From NCBI RefSeq assembly GCF_030372105.1, contig NZ_JAUDBQ010000010.1, positions 62,001-126,000 of the forward strand: a DNA stretch of 64,000 nucleotides, given 5' to 3'. Source of the DNA: Cellulomonas cellasea (GTDB lineage: Bacteria > Actinomycetota > Actinomycetes > Actinomycetales > Cellulomonadaceae). The position numbers were made by a program, and so were the translations under genes. This document shows, piece after piece, positions 1 through 8,675 of this stretch (position 1 is the stretch's first letter; every line of letters begins with the position of its first letter). The notes beneath the pieces are model-generated. The model saw only the letters and a program-made list of their open reading frames with translations. It was not told where the DNA came from and did not search any database.

Positions 1-976
1 CCTCGGTGAGCTTGTCGAGGGTCAGCTCGTCGTGGTTGCGCACGAACGTGGCCCACTGGGCGTCGCGGGGGATCGGCGGCCGGTCGTTCAGCGCCTTCTC
101 GAGCGGCGCCGCGTCGGTGCGCGCCATCGCCAGGTAGAGGCTCTGCATGCCGACGAAGTCGAACATCATGGTCAGCTCGTCGCCGTCGCTGCCGCCGAAG
201 TACTTCACCTGCTCGGCGTGCGGCAGGTTCACCTCGCCGAGCAGGATCGCGCCGCCGGAGCGCCGGCCCAGGAACGAGCGGAGCGCGCGCAGGTAGGAGT
301 GCGGGTCGCCGTCCTCGGCGCTCGGCTCCACCTCGGCGCCTTCGAGCAGGAACGGCACGGCGTCCACCCGGAACCCGGACAGCCCCACCTCGAGCCAGAA
401 CCCCATGACCTTGGCGATCTCGTCCCGCACTTTCGGGTTGGAGACGTTGAGGTCGGGCTGGTGCTTGTAGAAGCGGTGCAGGTAGTACTCGCCGGTCTTC
501 TCGTCGAGCTCCCAGATGGACGTCTCCTGGTCGGGGAAGACCACCTCGTGCTGCGTGGGCGGCGGCGCGTCGGAGCGCCACACGTAGAAGTCGCGGTAGG
601 GGTTGTCCTTGCTGGACCGGGCGGCCTTGAACCAGGGGTGCTTGTCGGACGTGTGGTTGACCACCAGGTCGGCGATGACGCGTATGCCGCGGTCGCGGGC
701 GGTGCGGATCATCTCCACCACGTCGCCGTGGGTGCCCAGGCGCGGGTCCACGCCGTAGAAGTCGGTGATGTCGTAGCCGTCGTCCTTCTCGGCCGTCGGG
801 TAGAACGGCATCAGCCACAGGCACGTGACGCCCAGGTCGGCTAGATGGTCGAGGCGCTGCGTCAGGCCCGCGAAGTCGCCGATCCCGTCGCCGTTCCAGT
901 CCATGAAGGTCTCGACGTCGAGGCAGTAGACGACGGCGTTCTTCCACCACACGTCGCCGGTGTCGGTGATCCTCAT
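1..976 (-). CDS. GH13 alpha-amylase family enzyme (trehalose synthase-like), 3' part outside window
   Basis: Read leftward from ATG at 976; the first 325 codons are inside the window and the C-terminus is cut off by the edge. The N-terminal half is a GH13 barrel: WWKNAVVYCLDVETF, DGIGDFAGL, LWLMPFYP, DDGYDITDFY and the DLVVNHTSD block. Family catalytic residues follow as Asp in GFRVDAVP, Glu in LLGEVN and Asp in RNHDE. The opening resembles trehalose synthases and related alpha-glucan enzymes, but reaction specificity cannot be read from this part. The start overlaps the stop of the upstream oxidoreductase gene (ATGA), so the two are translationally coupled. From established knowledge, this amylase class is often paired with that LLM oxidoreductase class. 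Confidence 0.85.
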   Translation of the reverse strand, partial: MRITDTGDVWWKNAVVYCLDVETFMDWNGDGIGDFAGLTQRLDHLADLGVTCLWLMPFYPTAEKDDGYDITDFYGVDPRLGTHGDVVEMIRTARDRGIRVIADLVVNHTSDKHPWFKAARSSKDNPYRDFYVWRSDAPPPTQHEVVFPDQETSIWELDEKTGEYYLHRFYKHQPDLNVSNPKVRDEIAKVMGFWLEVGLSGFRVDAVPFLLEGAEVEPSAEDGDPHSYLRALRSFLGRRSGGAILLGEVNLPHAEQVKYFGGSDGDELTMMFDFVGMQSLYLAMARTDAAPLEKALNDRPPIPRDAQWATFVRNHDELTLDKLTE

Positions 977-1947
977 GCCGCCACCCCCACGTCGCTGAGC
1001 TGCGGGAGCACATGCTCGCCGAACGCGTCCACGAACCCCTCCAGGTGCTGGCCCACGTGGTGCAGGTACACCTGCTCGAAGCCCACGTCCGCGAGCTCGG
1101 CGATCTGCTCCGTGAGCCGTCCCAGGTCGGAGCCCACCAGCACGGTGCCCCGCACCTGGGAGTCGGGCACGTGCTCGCCGATGATGTCGAAGGCCTGCGG
1201 GGTGTCCACGTCCCAGCACACCGGCGGCGGATACGTGTTGGTGCGCCACTGGTCGCGGGCGATGGCCATCGCGGCCTCCTCATCCGGCGCCCACGACAGG
1301 TGCACCTGCAACGCGAGGTCGCCGCGGCCCCCCGCGTCCCGGTAGGCGCCCGTGACGGCGCGCAGCTTCTCGATGGGCTGGTTGGTGGTGATCAACCCGT
1401 CCGCCCACGCGGCATGAGCACGCGCGGTCTCGACGGACACCGCCGGGCCGATGAGCAGCGGCGGGACCTCCGGCAGCGTCCACACCCGCGCCCGGTCCAC
1501 GGTGACCAGGCCGTGGTGGGTGACCTCCTCGCCGGCATGCAGCGCGCGGATCACGTCCACGCACTCGCGCAGCCGGGCGTCACGCGTCGGCTTGTCCGGC
1601 CACCTGTCGCCGGTGATGTGCTCGTTCGCGTTCTCACCCGAGCCGAGGGCCACCCAGAACCGGCCGGGGAACATCGCGGCCAGGGTCGCCGACGCCTGCG
1701 CGATGATCGCCGGGTGGTAACGCTGGCCGGGCGCGTTGACCACGCCCATCGGCAGGTCGGTGGTGGCCAGCGCGGCGCCCAGCCACGACCACGCGAACCC
1801 GGAGTGGCCTTGGCGCTCACTCCACGGGGCGAAGTGGTCGGAGCACATCGCGGCCCCGAAGCCCGCTTCCTGGGCGCGTTGGACCGCGCTCAGCAGCGCG
1901 GTCGGGTGGACCTGCTCATGCGAGGCATGCAGCCCGATGGTTGTCAT
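973..1947 (-). CDS. LLM-class flavin oxidoreductase (probable FMN-type, TIGR03885-like)
   Basis: A 324-residue luciferase-like monooxygenase-fold protein starting MTTIGLHASHEQ. Typical blocks are AAMCSDHFAPWSERQ, NAPGQRYHPAIIAQA, FPGRFWVALGSGE, and a C-terminal VYLHHVG with FGEHVLPQL. This layout matches the LLM subgroup thought to use FMN rather than F420 (TIGR03885, from memory); the substrate is unknown. The ATG at 1947 was chosen over a longer reading because AGGA lies 9 nt upstream and the protein then begins at the family N-terminus. The stop overlaps the start of the GH13 gene. Cofactor assignment is inferred from similarity. Confidence 0.85.
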   Translation of the reverse strand: MTTIGLHASHEQVHPTALLSAVQRAQEAGFGAAMCSDHFAPWSERQGHSGFAWSWLGAALATTDLPMGVVNAPGQRYHPAIIAQASATLAAMFPGRFWVALGSGENANEHITGDRWPDKPTRDARLRECVDVIRALHAGEEVTHHGLVTVDRARVWTLPEVPPLLIGPAVSVETARAHAAWADGLITTNQPIEKLRAVTGAYRDAGGRGDLALQVHLSWAPDEEAAMAIARDQWRTNTYPPPVCWDVDTPQAFDIIGEHVPDSQVRGTVLVGSDLGRLTEQIAELADVGFEQVYLHHVGQHLEGFVDAFGEHVLPQLSDVGVAA

Positions 1948-1993
1948 GCCGGTCATTCCTACCGGCATCCCGTGCGGCCCGCGCGGCGAGAGG

Positions 1994-3304
1994 TCAGTCG
2001 GTGGCGAGCGGCGCGCCCACCGCCGGGCGACCCGCCGCCGGGGTCGTCTCATGCGCCAGGACGGCGATCCGGTCCCGCCGCCACGTGCGCCGCAGGGCGA
2101 GCAGCAGCAGGGCTGAGACCAGGATCGAGCCACTCATGAACGCCGCCATGACCAGCGCGCTCGGCGGGCCGCCCAGCCCGGTGAGCGGCGCGATGACCGC
2201 CCCCAGGCCGAACTGCAGCGCGCCCAGCAGTGCGGCGGCGGAGCCCGCCCGATGCGGGTTCGCCTCCAGCGCGATCGCCGGCGCCGAGGGCATCACCAGC
2301 CCGGCGGTGCCGAGCGTCAGCATCATCAGCAGGGTCAGCGGCCAGAACGGCGCGCCCGCCGCCGCCACGGCCACGAGCACCAGCGACACGGCCACCCCCG
2401 CCACCATGCCGCCCGCCAGGATCTGCTGCGGCCGGAACCTGCCGACCAGCGCGCCAGCGATCTGCGTCCCGGCGGTGATCGACACGGCGCCGCCCGCGAA
2501 CACCCACCCGAACTCCTGCGCCGTCAGCCCGTACCCGGCCTGGAAGACGAACGTGGACGACGACACGTAGGTGAACATCGCCGACAGGTAGAACGCGGAC
2601 AGCAACGCCAACCCCAGGAACCCGCGGTCCGTGAGGAGCTCACGGTAGGAGCGCAGCGCCGAGACAGTGCCCCCGGTGCGCCTGCGCTCCACGGGCAGCG
2701 TCTCGCGCAGGGTCGTCACCGCGAGCATCAGCAGCGCGACGCCGACGGCCGCGAGGAAGCCGAAGATCAGCCGCCACGAGCCGAACCGCAGAAGCTGCGC
2801 GCCGATGGTCGGGGCCAGCACCGGCGCCACGCCCACCACCAGCATGAGGCGCGCCATCACCTTGGACACCGCGTCGCCCGAGAACCTGTCGCGCACCATC
2901 GCCATCGACAGCACCATGCCCGCGGCCGCCGTGAACCCCTGCACCACGCGCAGCGCCGTGAACACCTCGATGGTCTGCACCAGCAGCATCGCCGCGGACG
3001 TCACCGTGTACAGCGCCAACGCCGCGATCAGCGGGCGCCGCCGCCCGAACGCGTCCGACAACGACCCGATCAGCAACTGCCCCGCGGCCAGTCCCGCGAG
3101 GGAGGCGGTGAGGGTGAGCTGCACGGCCGACGACGTGGCGCCCAGATCGGCGGCGATCTCCGGGAACGCCGCGAGGTACGTGTCGAAGGTGAACGGCCCG
3201 ATGGCCGTCAGCGCGGAGAGCAACAGCACCAGGCCGACGCTGATGTGCGCGCGGGCGGGGGTGGCGGCCTGGGCGCGCGGGAGGTCCATGAAGATCCGAA
3301 CCAC
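1994..3304 (-). CDS. MFS drug-efflux transporter, Bcr/CflA type
   Basis: A 436-residue, about 12-helix major facilitator. The first helix region carries FTFDTYLAAFPEIAADLG, typical of the Bcr/CflA drug-efflux group, followed by the loop GSLSDAFGRRRPLI (MFS motif A). It probably exports toxic compounds by proton antiport at the cytoplasmic membrane; the substrate is unknown. The GTG at 3304 and an ATG at 3289 are both possible starts and neither has a strong ribosome binding site. It lies 46 bp before the LLM oxidoreductase gene on the same strand, and a second MFS gene lies 57 bp upstream, so the cluster may be one transcription unit. Confidence 0.85.
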   Translation of the reverse strand: MVRIFMDLPRAQAATPARAHISVGLVLLLSALTAIGPFTFDTYLAAFPEIAADLGATSSAVQLTLTASLAGLAAGQLLIGSLSDAFGRRRPLIAALALYTVTSAAMLLVQTIEVFTALRVVQGFTAAAGMVLSMAMVRDRFSGDAVSKVMARLMLVVGVAPVLAPTIGAQLLRFGSWRLIFGFLAAVGVALLMLAVTTLRETLPVERRRTGGTVSALRSYRELLTDRGFLGLALLSAFYLSAMFTYVSSSTFVFQAGYGLTAQEFGWVFAGGAVSITAGTQIAGALVGRFRPQQILAGGMVAGVAVSLVLVAVAAAGAPFWPLTLLMMLTLGTAGLVMPSAPAIALEANPHRAGSAAALLGALQFGLGAVIAPLTGLGGPPSALVMAAFMSGSILVSALLLLALRRTWRRDRIAVLAHETTPAAGRPAVGAPLATD

Positions 3305-3361
3305 TGGGAGCCCGGCGAATCTTCCCGTTGCTCACATCGTGGACAGAGTGGACAGGCCTGA

Positions 3362-4888
3362 TTAGGGGGTCGGCTCCGCGGTCGGCGCGGGGCTGGGTGC
3401 GTCGAGAGCTGCGGCGTCGAGGGCGGCGCTGTCGAAGACGGCGCTCGCGCGAGTGCCCGTGCCCGCGTCGTCGTCCGGCCCTGCGCGTCGAGAGGCGACG
3501 ACCCTGCCCGACAACGCCATCGCCACCAGCGCGATCGCCCCCGCTGCCGAGAAGCCCGCCACGAACGCCGAGTCCGAGGCCGTGCCGCCGAGCGCCGTGA
3601 ACAGCGAGCCGGCGAGCGCCAGCGTCAGCGCCGTCGCGATCGCGTCCATCGTCTGCAGTGCCGAGGAGTTGGCTCCCTGCTCGGCCGGGGTGGAGAGCTG
3701 CAGCGTGAGCACCGAGGTGGTGGGCATCGCCAGCCCGATGCCGAAGCCGGTCAGCGCCCAGCCCGCATACCCGATGAGCACGGGGGTGGCCGGCGCCACG
3801 AGCAGCGCGGCCAGCGCCGTGCCGACGGCCATCACCAGCGTGCCTCCCCGCAGGAACACCGTGTCCCGCAGGGTGGTGACCCGGCCCCGCACCGACGAGC
3901 CCACCGACCACGTGACAGCCGCCAGCGTGAGCACCGCCCCGGCCGCGGACGGGCTGAGCCCATGCCTGCTCTGCAGCAGCAACGGCAGGAACACCTCGCC
4001 GCCGAAGAACGCCGCGCTCATCAGGCCGCGCAGCAAGATCACCGTGGGCAGCCCCCGCCTCGAGCGCAGCGTGCCCGCAGGCAGCAGCGGCGGCAGGCTC
4101 ACCGCGAGGGCGGCCCCGGCCAGCACGATCCACACCGCCGCGGAGACGCCCTTCTGCTGGCCGCCGTGGTGCAGCGCGAGGACGGCCACCGCCGCGAGCA
4201 GCGACAGCGGCAGCAGGCGCTGGGAGGCGCGGCCCGAGGCGGGCCCGCTGGTTGCCCCGTCGACCTGCGGGCCGAGGCCTGCCGTCGCCGGCCGCACGGC
4301 GAGCAACGCGGGGATCGCCAGGGCGGGCACCGCCAGGAACACCCACCGCCAGCCCACGTGCTCCACGATCAGGCCCGCGATCAGCGGCCCCACCACGCCG
4401 GGGATCACCCAGGCGGCGGCGAACGCCGCGAACACCCGTGGTCGCACCAGCGCGGGGTAGGCCCGCGCGACGACCACATACATCGCGACGATCTCCAGGC
4501 CCGAGCCGACGCCCTGCACCACGCGGCCCACGACCAGCATCTCCATGCTCACCGCGAGCCCGGCGATCAGCACGCCGACGACGAACAGCGCCACGCCCCA
4601 CACCAGCACCGGGCCAGGCCCGCGCCGATCCGACCAGCGGCCGGCCATCGTCATCCCGACCACGCTCGACGCGATGGGCGCCGCGAAGGCCATCGCGTAG
4701 AGGCCGAACCCGTCGAGGGCAGTGGCGACCGTCGGCATCGCCGTCGACACGGCCAGCGCCTCGAAGGCCGACAGGCTCGCCAGGGCCACGAGCCCGATCG
4801 TCACGATGCGGTGGCTGCCCCGCCACGGGCTCGCGGAGGCCGGCGAGGTGGCGCCCGAGGGCGGCGTGGAGCCCGAGGGCGAAGTCAC
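3362..4888 (-). CDS. MFS transporter, EmrB/QacA-like
   Basis: A 508-residue multi-helix major facilitator. It shows SAFEALAVSTAMPTVA in helix 1, GRWSDRRGPGPVL as motif A, and VVGRVVQGVGSGLEIV, which resembles the motif-C region of drug/proton antiporters. The length suits the larger DHA2-like group. The GTG start at 4888 is preceded by GGAG 7 nt upstream. It ends 57 bp before the Bcr/CflA-type gene, so two exporters lie in tandem. Substrate not predictable. The C-terminal ~50 residues are a low-complexity Ala/Asp/Pro tail. Confidence 0.8.
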   Translation of the reverse strand: MTSPSGSTPPSGATSPASASPWRGSHRIVTIGLVALASLSAFEALAVSTAMPTVATALDGFGLYAMAFAAPIASSVVGMTMAGRWSDRRGPGPVLVWGVALFVVGVLIAGLAVSMEMLVVGRVVQGVGSGLEIVAMYVVVARAYPALVRPRVFAAFAAAWVIPGVVGPLIAGLIVEHVGWRWVFLAVPALAIPALLAVRPATAGLGPQVDGATSGPASGRASQRLLPLSLLAAVAVLALHHGGQQKGVSAAVWIVLAGAALAVSLPPLLPAGTLRSRRGLPTVILLRGLMSAAFFGGEVFLPLLLQSRHGLSPSAAGAVLTLAAVTWSVGSSVRGRVTTLRDTVFLRGGTLVMAVGTALAALLVAPATPVLIGYAGWALTGFGIGLAMPTTSVLTLQLSTPAEQGANSSALQTMDAIATALTLALAGSLFTALGGTASDSAFVAGFSAAGAIALVAMALSGRVVASRRAGPDDDAGTGTRASAVFDSAALDAAALDAPSPAPTAEPTP

Positions 4889-5201
4889 TTGTCACTCCAG
4901 ATGCGGTGCGGATGAACGATCTCAGATGGTTCGGCGCGGGTGTCCGCGTGCCCGAGGGCGCGACGCCCCGACGGGCCAGGAGGTCAGCGTGCACCTCAAC
5001 ATGTGATCCGCGCGAATGGGATTCCCCCTGGCTCGCCAGGCGGGACGGCCGAACCGGATCAATCACATATACGGGCAGAAAGTGCCCACAGGGCGGACGG
5101 CGCCGTCACGGCGGCCGATGACCTGCTTGGGTGTCGCCGCCAGGCGAGTGCCCGCGCTCGATCGAGCAGCGGGAATCCCCCCGAATCCCCCGGAGACACC
5201 C
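4889..5201. other. Divergent intergenic region, about 313 bp
   Basis: The gap between the leftward MFS gene and the rightward DUF4190 gene must hold both promoters. An interrupted inverted repeat is visible, TGATCCG at 5004-5010 and CGGATCA at 5055-5061, extended by ATGTG and CACAT. An AT-rich stretch CATATAC (about 5065-5071) could be a -10 region. GGAG at 5192-5195 is the ribosome binding site of the rightward gene. No RNA gene or small ORF with good support was seen. Confidence 0.4.
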
Positions 5202-6416
5202 GTGTCTGACCCCCAGGTACCGACCGACCCGACGCGGCCGATCCCCGCCCAGCCCGAGGGCCCCGCGACGATCACCGACGAGGCTGCGACTCCGGACGGC
5301 GCCGTCGCCGAGGGCAGCGTCCTGACGGCTGAGGCCGCTCCCGATGTCGAGGCCGCCCCCGTCGAGGAGGCTCCCGCCGACGCGGCCGTGGACGCGCCTG
5401 CTGACGACGCGCTTGCTGACGACGCCCTCGTCGACGAGGCCCCTGCGGACGTTCCCTCCGCTGACGACGCGCCCGCCGAGGATGCCCTCGTCGACGAGGC
5501 TCCCGTCGACGAGGCGCCATCGGCCACGAGCGACTCCGACGCCGCCACCCAGGTGATCGACGCCGCCGATGCCACCCAGGTGATCGACGCCGCCGACGTC
5601 CCCGACGCGACGCCGCCGGCCGCCGACGCCCTCGCGTCCGAGCCCATCGCCGGCGCCGAGCCGCCCCCGTATGCCGCCACCGCGTACCCGGCCCAGGGCG
5701 CCCCCGCCCCGACCGGGACCGACGGCATGGCCATCGCGGGCTTGGTGCTGGCGTTCCTGGTCTGGCCTGTGGGCCTCGGCCTGTCGATCGCGGCGCTGGT
5801 GCGGACCCGTCGCAGCGGCCGGCCCGGCAAGGGCCTGGCGATCGCCGGCATCGCCGTCGCTGCGCTGGCGTTCGTCTTGTCGGTGATCTCCACGATCTAC
5901 TGGGTCACCGCGGGGATCGCCCTGGTGGAGGCGGAGGAGGAGCGGATCGCCGCGGCGGCCGAGAAGTTCGAGGCTGAGTCGGCTGAGGCGGCTGAGGCCG
6001 CCGAGCTCCTGGCTGCCGAGGAGGCTGCCGCCGCCGCGGCGGAGAGCGTGGCTCCTCCGGAGGTCGCGGCGCCCGTCGTCGAGGGCTCGCTGCTGCTGCC
6101 CGCGTCGGTGGCGGGGCTGACCGGCGTGGAGCGCGGCTGCGAGATCCTCTTCGCCGACGACCCCCAGAGCTTCTACTCGATCATCACGACGGCGGACGCC
6201 GCTGGGCCCGATGAGGCCACTGTCGCCACGCTGGTCCAGCTCGTGGAGACGGCGAAGCCCGACCTGGGCGCGGAGCACGCCGCGGATGCGGACGCGTTGC
6301 TGGCGCTCTTCCGGCCGGAGACGCAGGCGCTGCCCGAGCAGGAGATGATCGCTGCCCTCACGGAGGGCAGCAGTGCGGCGGAACGTCTCGCGGTGGCATG
6401 CGTGGGCGGGCTGTGA
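5202..6416 (+). CDS. DUF4190-type membrane protein with acidic repeat N-terminus
   Basis: A 404-residue protein. Residues 1-170 are acidic and low-complexity, rich in Ala, Asp, Glu and Pro, with imperfect DALVDEAP repeats and an exact doubled unit DATQVIDAA at about 114-131. Two helices follow (about 176-200 and 211-236) separated by the basic loop RTRRSGRPGKG, the DUF4190 pattern. A Glu/Ala coiled-coil-like stretch (240-285) precedes a ~110-residue C-terminal domain of unknown function. GTG at 5202 was chosen because GGAG lies 6 nt upstream; longer readings lack a site. The TQV motifs could be phosphothreonine sites read by FHA domains, which is speculation. Confidence 0.75.
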   Translation: MSDPQVPTDPTRPIPAQPEGPATITDEAATPDGAVAEGSVLTAEAAPDVEAAPVEEAPADAAVDAPADDALADDALVDEAPADVPSADDAPAEDALVDEAPVDEAPSATSDSDAATQVIDAADATQVIDAADVPDATPPAADALASEPIAGAEPPPYAATAYPAQGAPAPTGTDGMAIAGLVLAFLVWPVGLGLSIAALVRTRRSGRPGKGLAIAGIAVAALAFVLSVISTIYWVTAGIALVEAEEERIAAAAEKFEAESAEAAEAAELLAAEEAAAAAAESVAPPEVAAPVVEGSLLLPASVAGLTGVERGCEILFADDPQSFYSIITTADAAGPDEATVATLVQLVETAKPDLGAEHAADADALLALFRPETQALPEQEMIAALTEGSSAAERLAVACVGGL

Positions 6417-6421
6417 CCGGC

Positions 6422-6451
6422 GGCGCCCACCCACAGCCCGGCGTGGGCGCC
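6422..6451 (+). terminator. Terminator hairpin after the DUF4190 gene
   Basis: GGCGCCCAC and GTGGGCGCC form a perfect 9-bp stem around a 12-nt loop, starting 6 nt after the stop codon. There is no long U tract, as is common in GC-rich actinomycetes. Confidence 0.6.
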
Positions 6452-6525
6452 TTCCTGCGCACATGACCTGAACGGGTCAACCCAGGCGGGGCGGGAGCCG
6501 TCATACTGGCGGCACCCGCCCCCCA

Positions 6526-7011
6526 GTGTCGAAAGCGGCCCCCGTGCTCCTCTTCTCCATCATCGGAGGCATTGGCCTCCTGCTCCTGGTCGTCTCGCTC
6601 GTGCTCGGCGAGGTCTTCGGCGAGTTGAGCTTCGGTGACGTCGGGCTGTCCGGCTCCGCGGTCGGCATCGGCGCCGTCGTGTTCGGGGCCAGCGGCGTCA
6701 TCGCCGTCGCCAACGACCTGCCGACGGTGTGGACGTACGTCTTCGCGGTGGTCTTCGCCGTGGTGTCCGCGATCGTCGCCCAGATGATGATCAACCGGCT
6801 CGCCGACAGCGAGGACGCCCCGCCGCCCCCACTCGAGGGCGCCTTCGGGGTGCTGACCGCGACCACCGGCCCCGACGGCGGCGAGGTGCGGCTCGAGGGC
6901 GTCCGCGACCTCGAGAGCCGCCTGGCGTGGGCCGACGAGGTCCTCGACGCCGGGCAGCGCGTCGTCGTGGTCGGCGTCTCCGGCTCGCGGGTGCGCGTGA
7001 CCAAGGCCTGA
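6526..7011 (+). CDS. NfeD-like membrane protein partnered with flotillin
   Basis: A 161-residue protein with three or four helices in the first 90 residues (LLFSIIGGIGLLLLVVSLVLG; AVGIGAVVFGASGVIAVAND; VWTYVFAVVFAVVSAIVAQ). A short soluble C-terminal domain ends with GQRVVVVGVSGSRVRVTKA, matching the OB-fold end of NfeD proteins. NfeD and flotillin genes are paired in many bacteria, and the flotillin gene follows 91 bp downstream. The start may be GTG at 6526 or GTG at 6544; the latter has GAAAG about 8 nt upstream. It probably assembles with flotillin in membrane microdomains. Confidence 0.75.
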   Translation: MSKAAPVLLFSIIGGIGLLLLVVSLVLGEVFGELSFGDVGLSGSAVGIGAVVFGASGVIAVANDLPTVWTYVFAVVFAVVSAIVAQMMINRLADSEDAPPPPLEGAFGVLTATTGPDGGEVRLEGVRDLESRLAWADEVLDAGQRVVVVGVSGSRVRVTKA

Positions 7012-7072
7012 CCGGCGCCCGGGCGCCCAGGCGCCTGACGTCGTGACTCCACCGATCCCGTCCGCACCAACG

Positions 7073-7105
7073 AAAGGAGACCCCGGCCCGCCGGGGATCA
7101 CCATG
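7073..7105 (+). promoter_or_regulatory. Ribosome binding site separated from ATG by a hairpin
   Basis: AAAGGAG (7073-7079) is followed by the perfect hairpin CCCCGG-CCCG-CCGGGG (7081-7096) and then ATCACC and the flotillin ATG at 7103. Linear spacing is 23 nt, too long. With the hairpin folded, the effective spacing is 7 nt, close to optimal. Confidence 0.5.
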
Positions 7106-8584
7106 AATGACTTCTTCTCGGGTGGTGCGGCCGTCATTGCGGTCGCCGCCCTGGTCATCGCGTTCTTCGCGGTGCTCGCACTCATCACCAAGCGTATTCG
7201 CCGGGTGCCGCCCAACGAGGCCCTCATCATCGTGGGCCGCGGCGCGGGACGGAACGCGGCCACCCCCGAGGGCGGCCAGCGGGTCATCGTCGGCGGCCGG
7301 GTGTTCGTGTGGCCGGTGCTCCAGCAGGGCTTCCCGATCTCGCTCGAGCAGCGGCAGATCGGCATCACCGTCGAGGGTGTGGACCGCAACCGCATCAAGC
7401 TCGCCATCAAGGCGTCCATCAACTTCAAGGTCCGTGGCGACGAGGAGGGCGTGCGGCGTGCCGCCCAGCGCTTCCTCTCCCAGCAGGCCACCCTCACCGA
7501 CGTCATCCGGGAGTCCCTGGAGGGCTCGCTGCGCGCCATCATCGGCGACATGACGATCGAGCAGATCATCTCCGACCGGAAGTCGCTGCAGGACGCGGTG
7601 GTCGCCTCGACGAAGACGGACCTCGCGGAGCAGGGCCTGCAGGTCGACCTGCTCAACATCTCGGACATCTCCACGCCCGGCTCGGACTACCTGTCCAACC
7701 TGGGCCGCGCCGAGGCCGCGCGCGCCCGGCAGGTCGCCGAGGTCAAGGAGGCGGAGGCCCAGCAGGTCTCGGAGTTCGCCAAGATCAGCGCGATGGAGCA
7801 GATCGCGGAGCGGCAGCGCGACCTCGCGCTGAAGCAGGCGGGGATCAAGGCGGAGACCGACCGCGCCAACGCCAACGCGGAGGCCGCCGGGCAGCTCGCC
7901 CGCGCCGAGCAGGACCGCCTGGTCGCCACCGAGCAGCGCGAGGCGCTCGCCGAGCAGGCGAAGGTCACCGAGGAGCAGCTCGACATCGACGTCCGCAAGC
8001 CGGCCGAGGCCGCCGCGTACGCCGCCGTCCAGCAAGCCAACGCCGAGCGTGACGCCGCGAACGCCGCCACCGAGGCCGACGCCTTCAAGCGGACCCGCAT
8101 CGCCGAGGCGAACAAGGTCGCCGCCGTGCAGGACGCCGAGGCCGCGGCCGAGGCGACGATCCGCGCCGGCAACGCCGAGCGGGACCGCCAGCTCGCCGAG
8201 GCGAAGGCCATCGAGGCGCTGGGCCTGGCCCGCGCCTCGGCAGCCCGCGCCGAGGGCCTGGCCGCCGCCGAGGCGACCAAGGCGCAGGCTGAGGCGCTGC
8301 GTGAGCAGGGCGCGGCAGTCCTCGCGCAGCAGGTCATCGCGAAGATGCCGGAGATCGTGCGGGCGGCCGCCGAGCCGATGGGCGCCATCGACTCGCTGAC
8401 GGTGGTCTCCACCGACGGCGCCTCGTCGCTCACCAAGAACGTCGCGCAGGTGCTCAGCGAGGGCCAGGACGTCATCAAGTCCCTCACCGGGCTCGACCTG
8501 AACAGCCTGCTCAGCGGTGCTGCGGGCGGCGCCGCTGCCAGCGTGGTGGGCTCCGCGCGGGCCGGCGACGCGAAGGCGAACTGA
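7103..8584 (+). CDS. Flotillin / SPFH-domain membrane scaffold protein
   Basis: A 493-residue protein with an N-terminal membrane anchor (residues ~8-30). The SPFH/band 7 domain spans ~33-200 (PPNEALIIVGRG, RVFVWPVLQQGFPISL, GSLRAIIGDMTIEQII). A long Ala/Glu-rich coiled coil of repeated EA units covers ~205-430, and the C-terminal tail ends in a Gly/Ala-rich segment. This is the flotillin layout, which scaffolds membrane microdomains. ATG 7103 is supported by the family N-terminus and the unusual hairpin-bridged ribosome binding site. The NfeD-like gene lies just upstream and a strong terminator just downstream. Confidence 0.9.
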   Translation: MNDFFSGGAAVIAVAALVIAFFAVLALITKRIRRVPPNEALIIVGRGAGRNAATPEGGQRVIVGGRVFVWPVLQQGFPISLEQRQIGITVEGVDRNRIKLAIKASINFKVRGDEEGVRRAAQRFLSQQATLTDVIRESLEGSLRAIIGDMTIEQIISDRKSLQDAVVASTKTDLAEQGLQVDLLNISDISTPGSDYLSNLGRAEAARARQVAEVKEAEAQQVSEFAKISAMEQIAERQRDLALKQAGIKAETDRANANAEAAGQLARAEQDRLVATEQREALAEQAKVTEEQLDIDVRKPAEAAAYAAVQQANAERDAANAATEADAFKRTRIAEANKVAAVQDAEAAAEATIRAGNAERDRQLAEAKAIEALGLARASAARAEGLAAAEATKAQAEALREQGAAVLAQQVIAKMPEIVRAAAEPMGAIDSLTVVSTDGASSLTKNVAQVLSEGQDVIKSLTGLDLNSLLSGAAGGAAASVVGSARAGDAKAN

Positions 8585-8603
8585 CCGCAGCCGATGCGCA
8601 TCC

Positions 8604-8652
8604 GACGCGGGGCGTCCCGGGGGCCTGAACGGCTCCCAGGGCGCCCCGCGTC
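8604..8652 (+). terminator. Terminator after flotillin
   Basis: GACGCGGGGCG (8604-8614) pairs perfectly with CGCCCCGCGTC (8642-8652), and the inner CCCGGGGGCC/GGCTCCCAGGG part pairs with few mismatches. The result is a very stable stem of about 20 bp starting 20 nt after the stop. Confidence 0.75.
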
Positions 8653-8663
8653 CGTGAACTCCC

Positions 8664-8669
8664 TACGCT
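8664..8669 (+). promoter_or_regulatory. -10 hexamer of a probably leaderless gene
   Basis: TACGCT ends 6 nt before the ATG at 8676, and no Shine-Dalgarno sequence fits between. The transcript would start at or next to the start codon. Confidence 0.55.
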
Positions 8670-8675
8670 GACCTG

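Noticed and set aside
2640-5066. An 800-codon leftward frame across both MFS genes
   Set aside because: Composition is Arg/Gly/Ala-rich without motifs, and it is out of frame with the clear transporters on the same strand; an artefact of high GC.
5202-5700. Repeats in the DUF4190 gene as a CRISPR-like array
   Set aside because: The repeats are short, in frame, degenerate and inside an open reading frame; they encode Ala/Asp-rich protein repeats.
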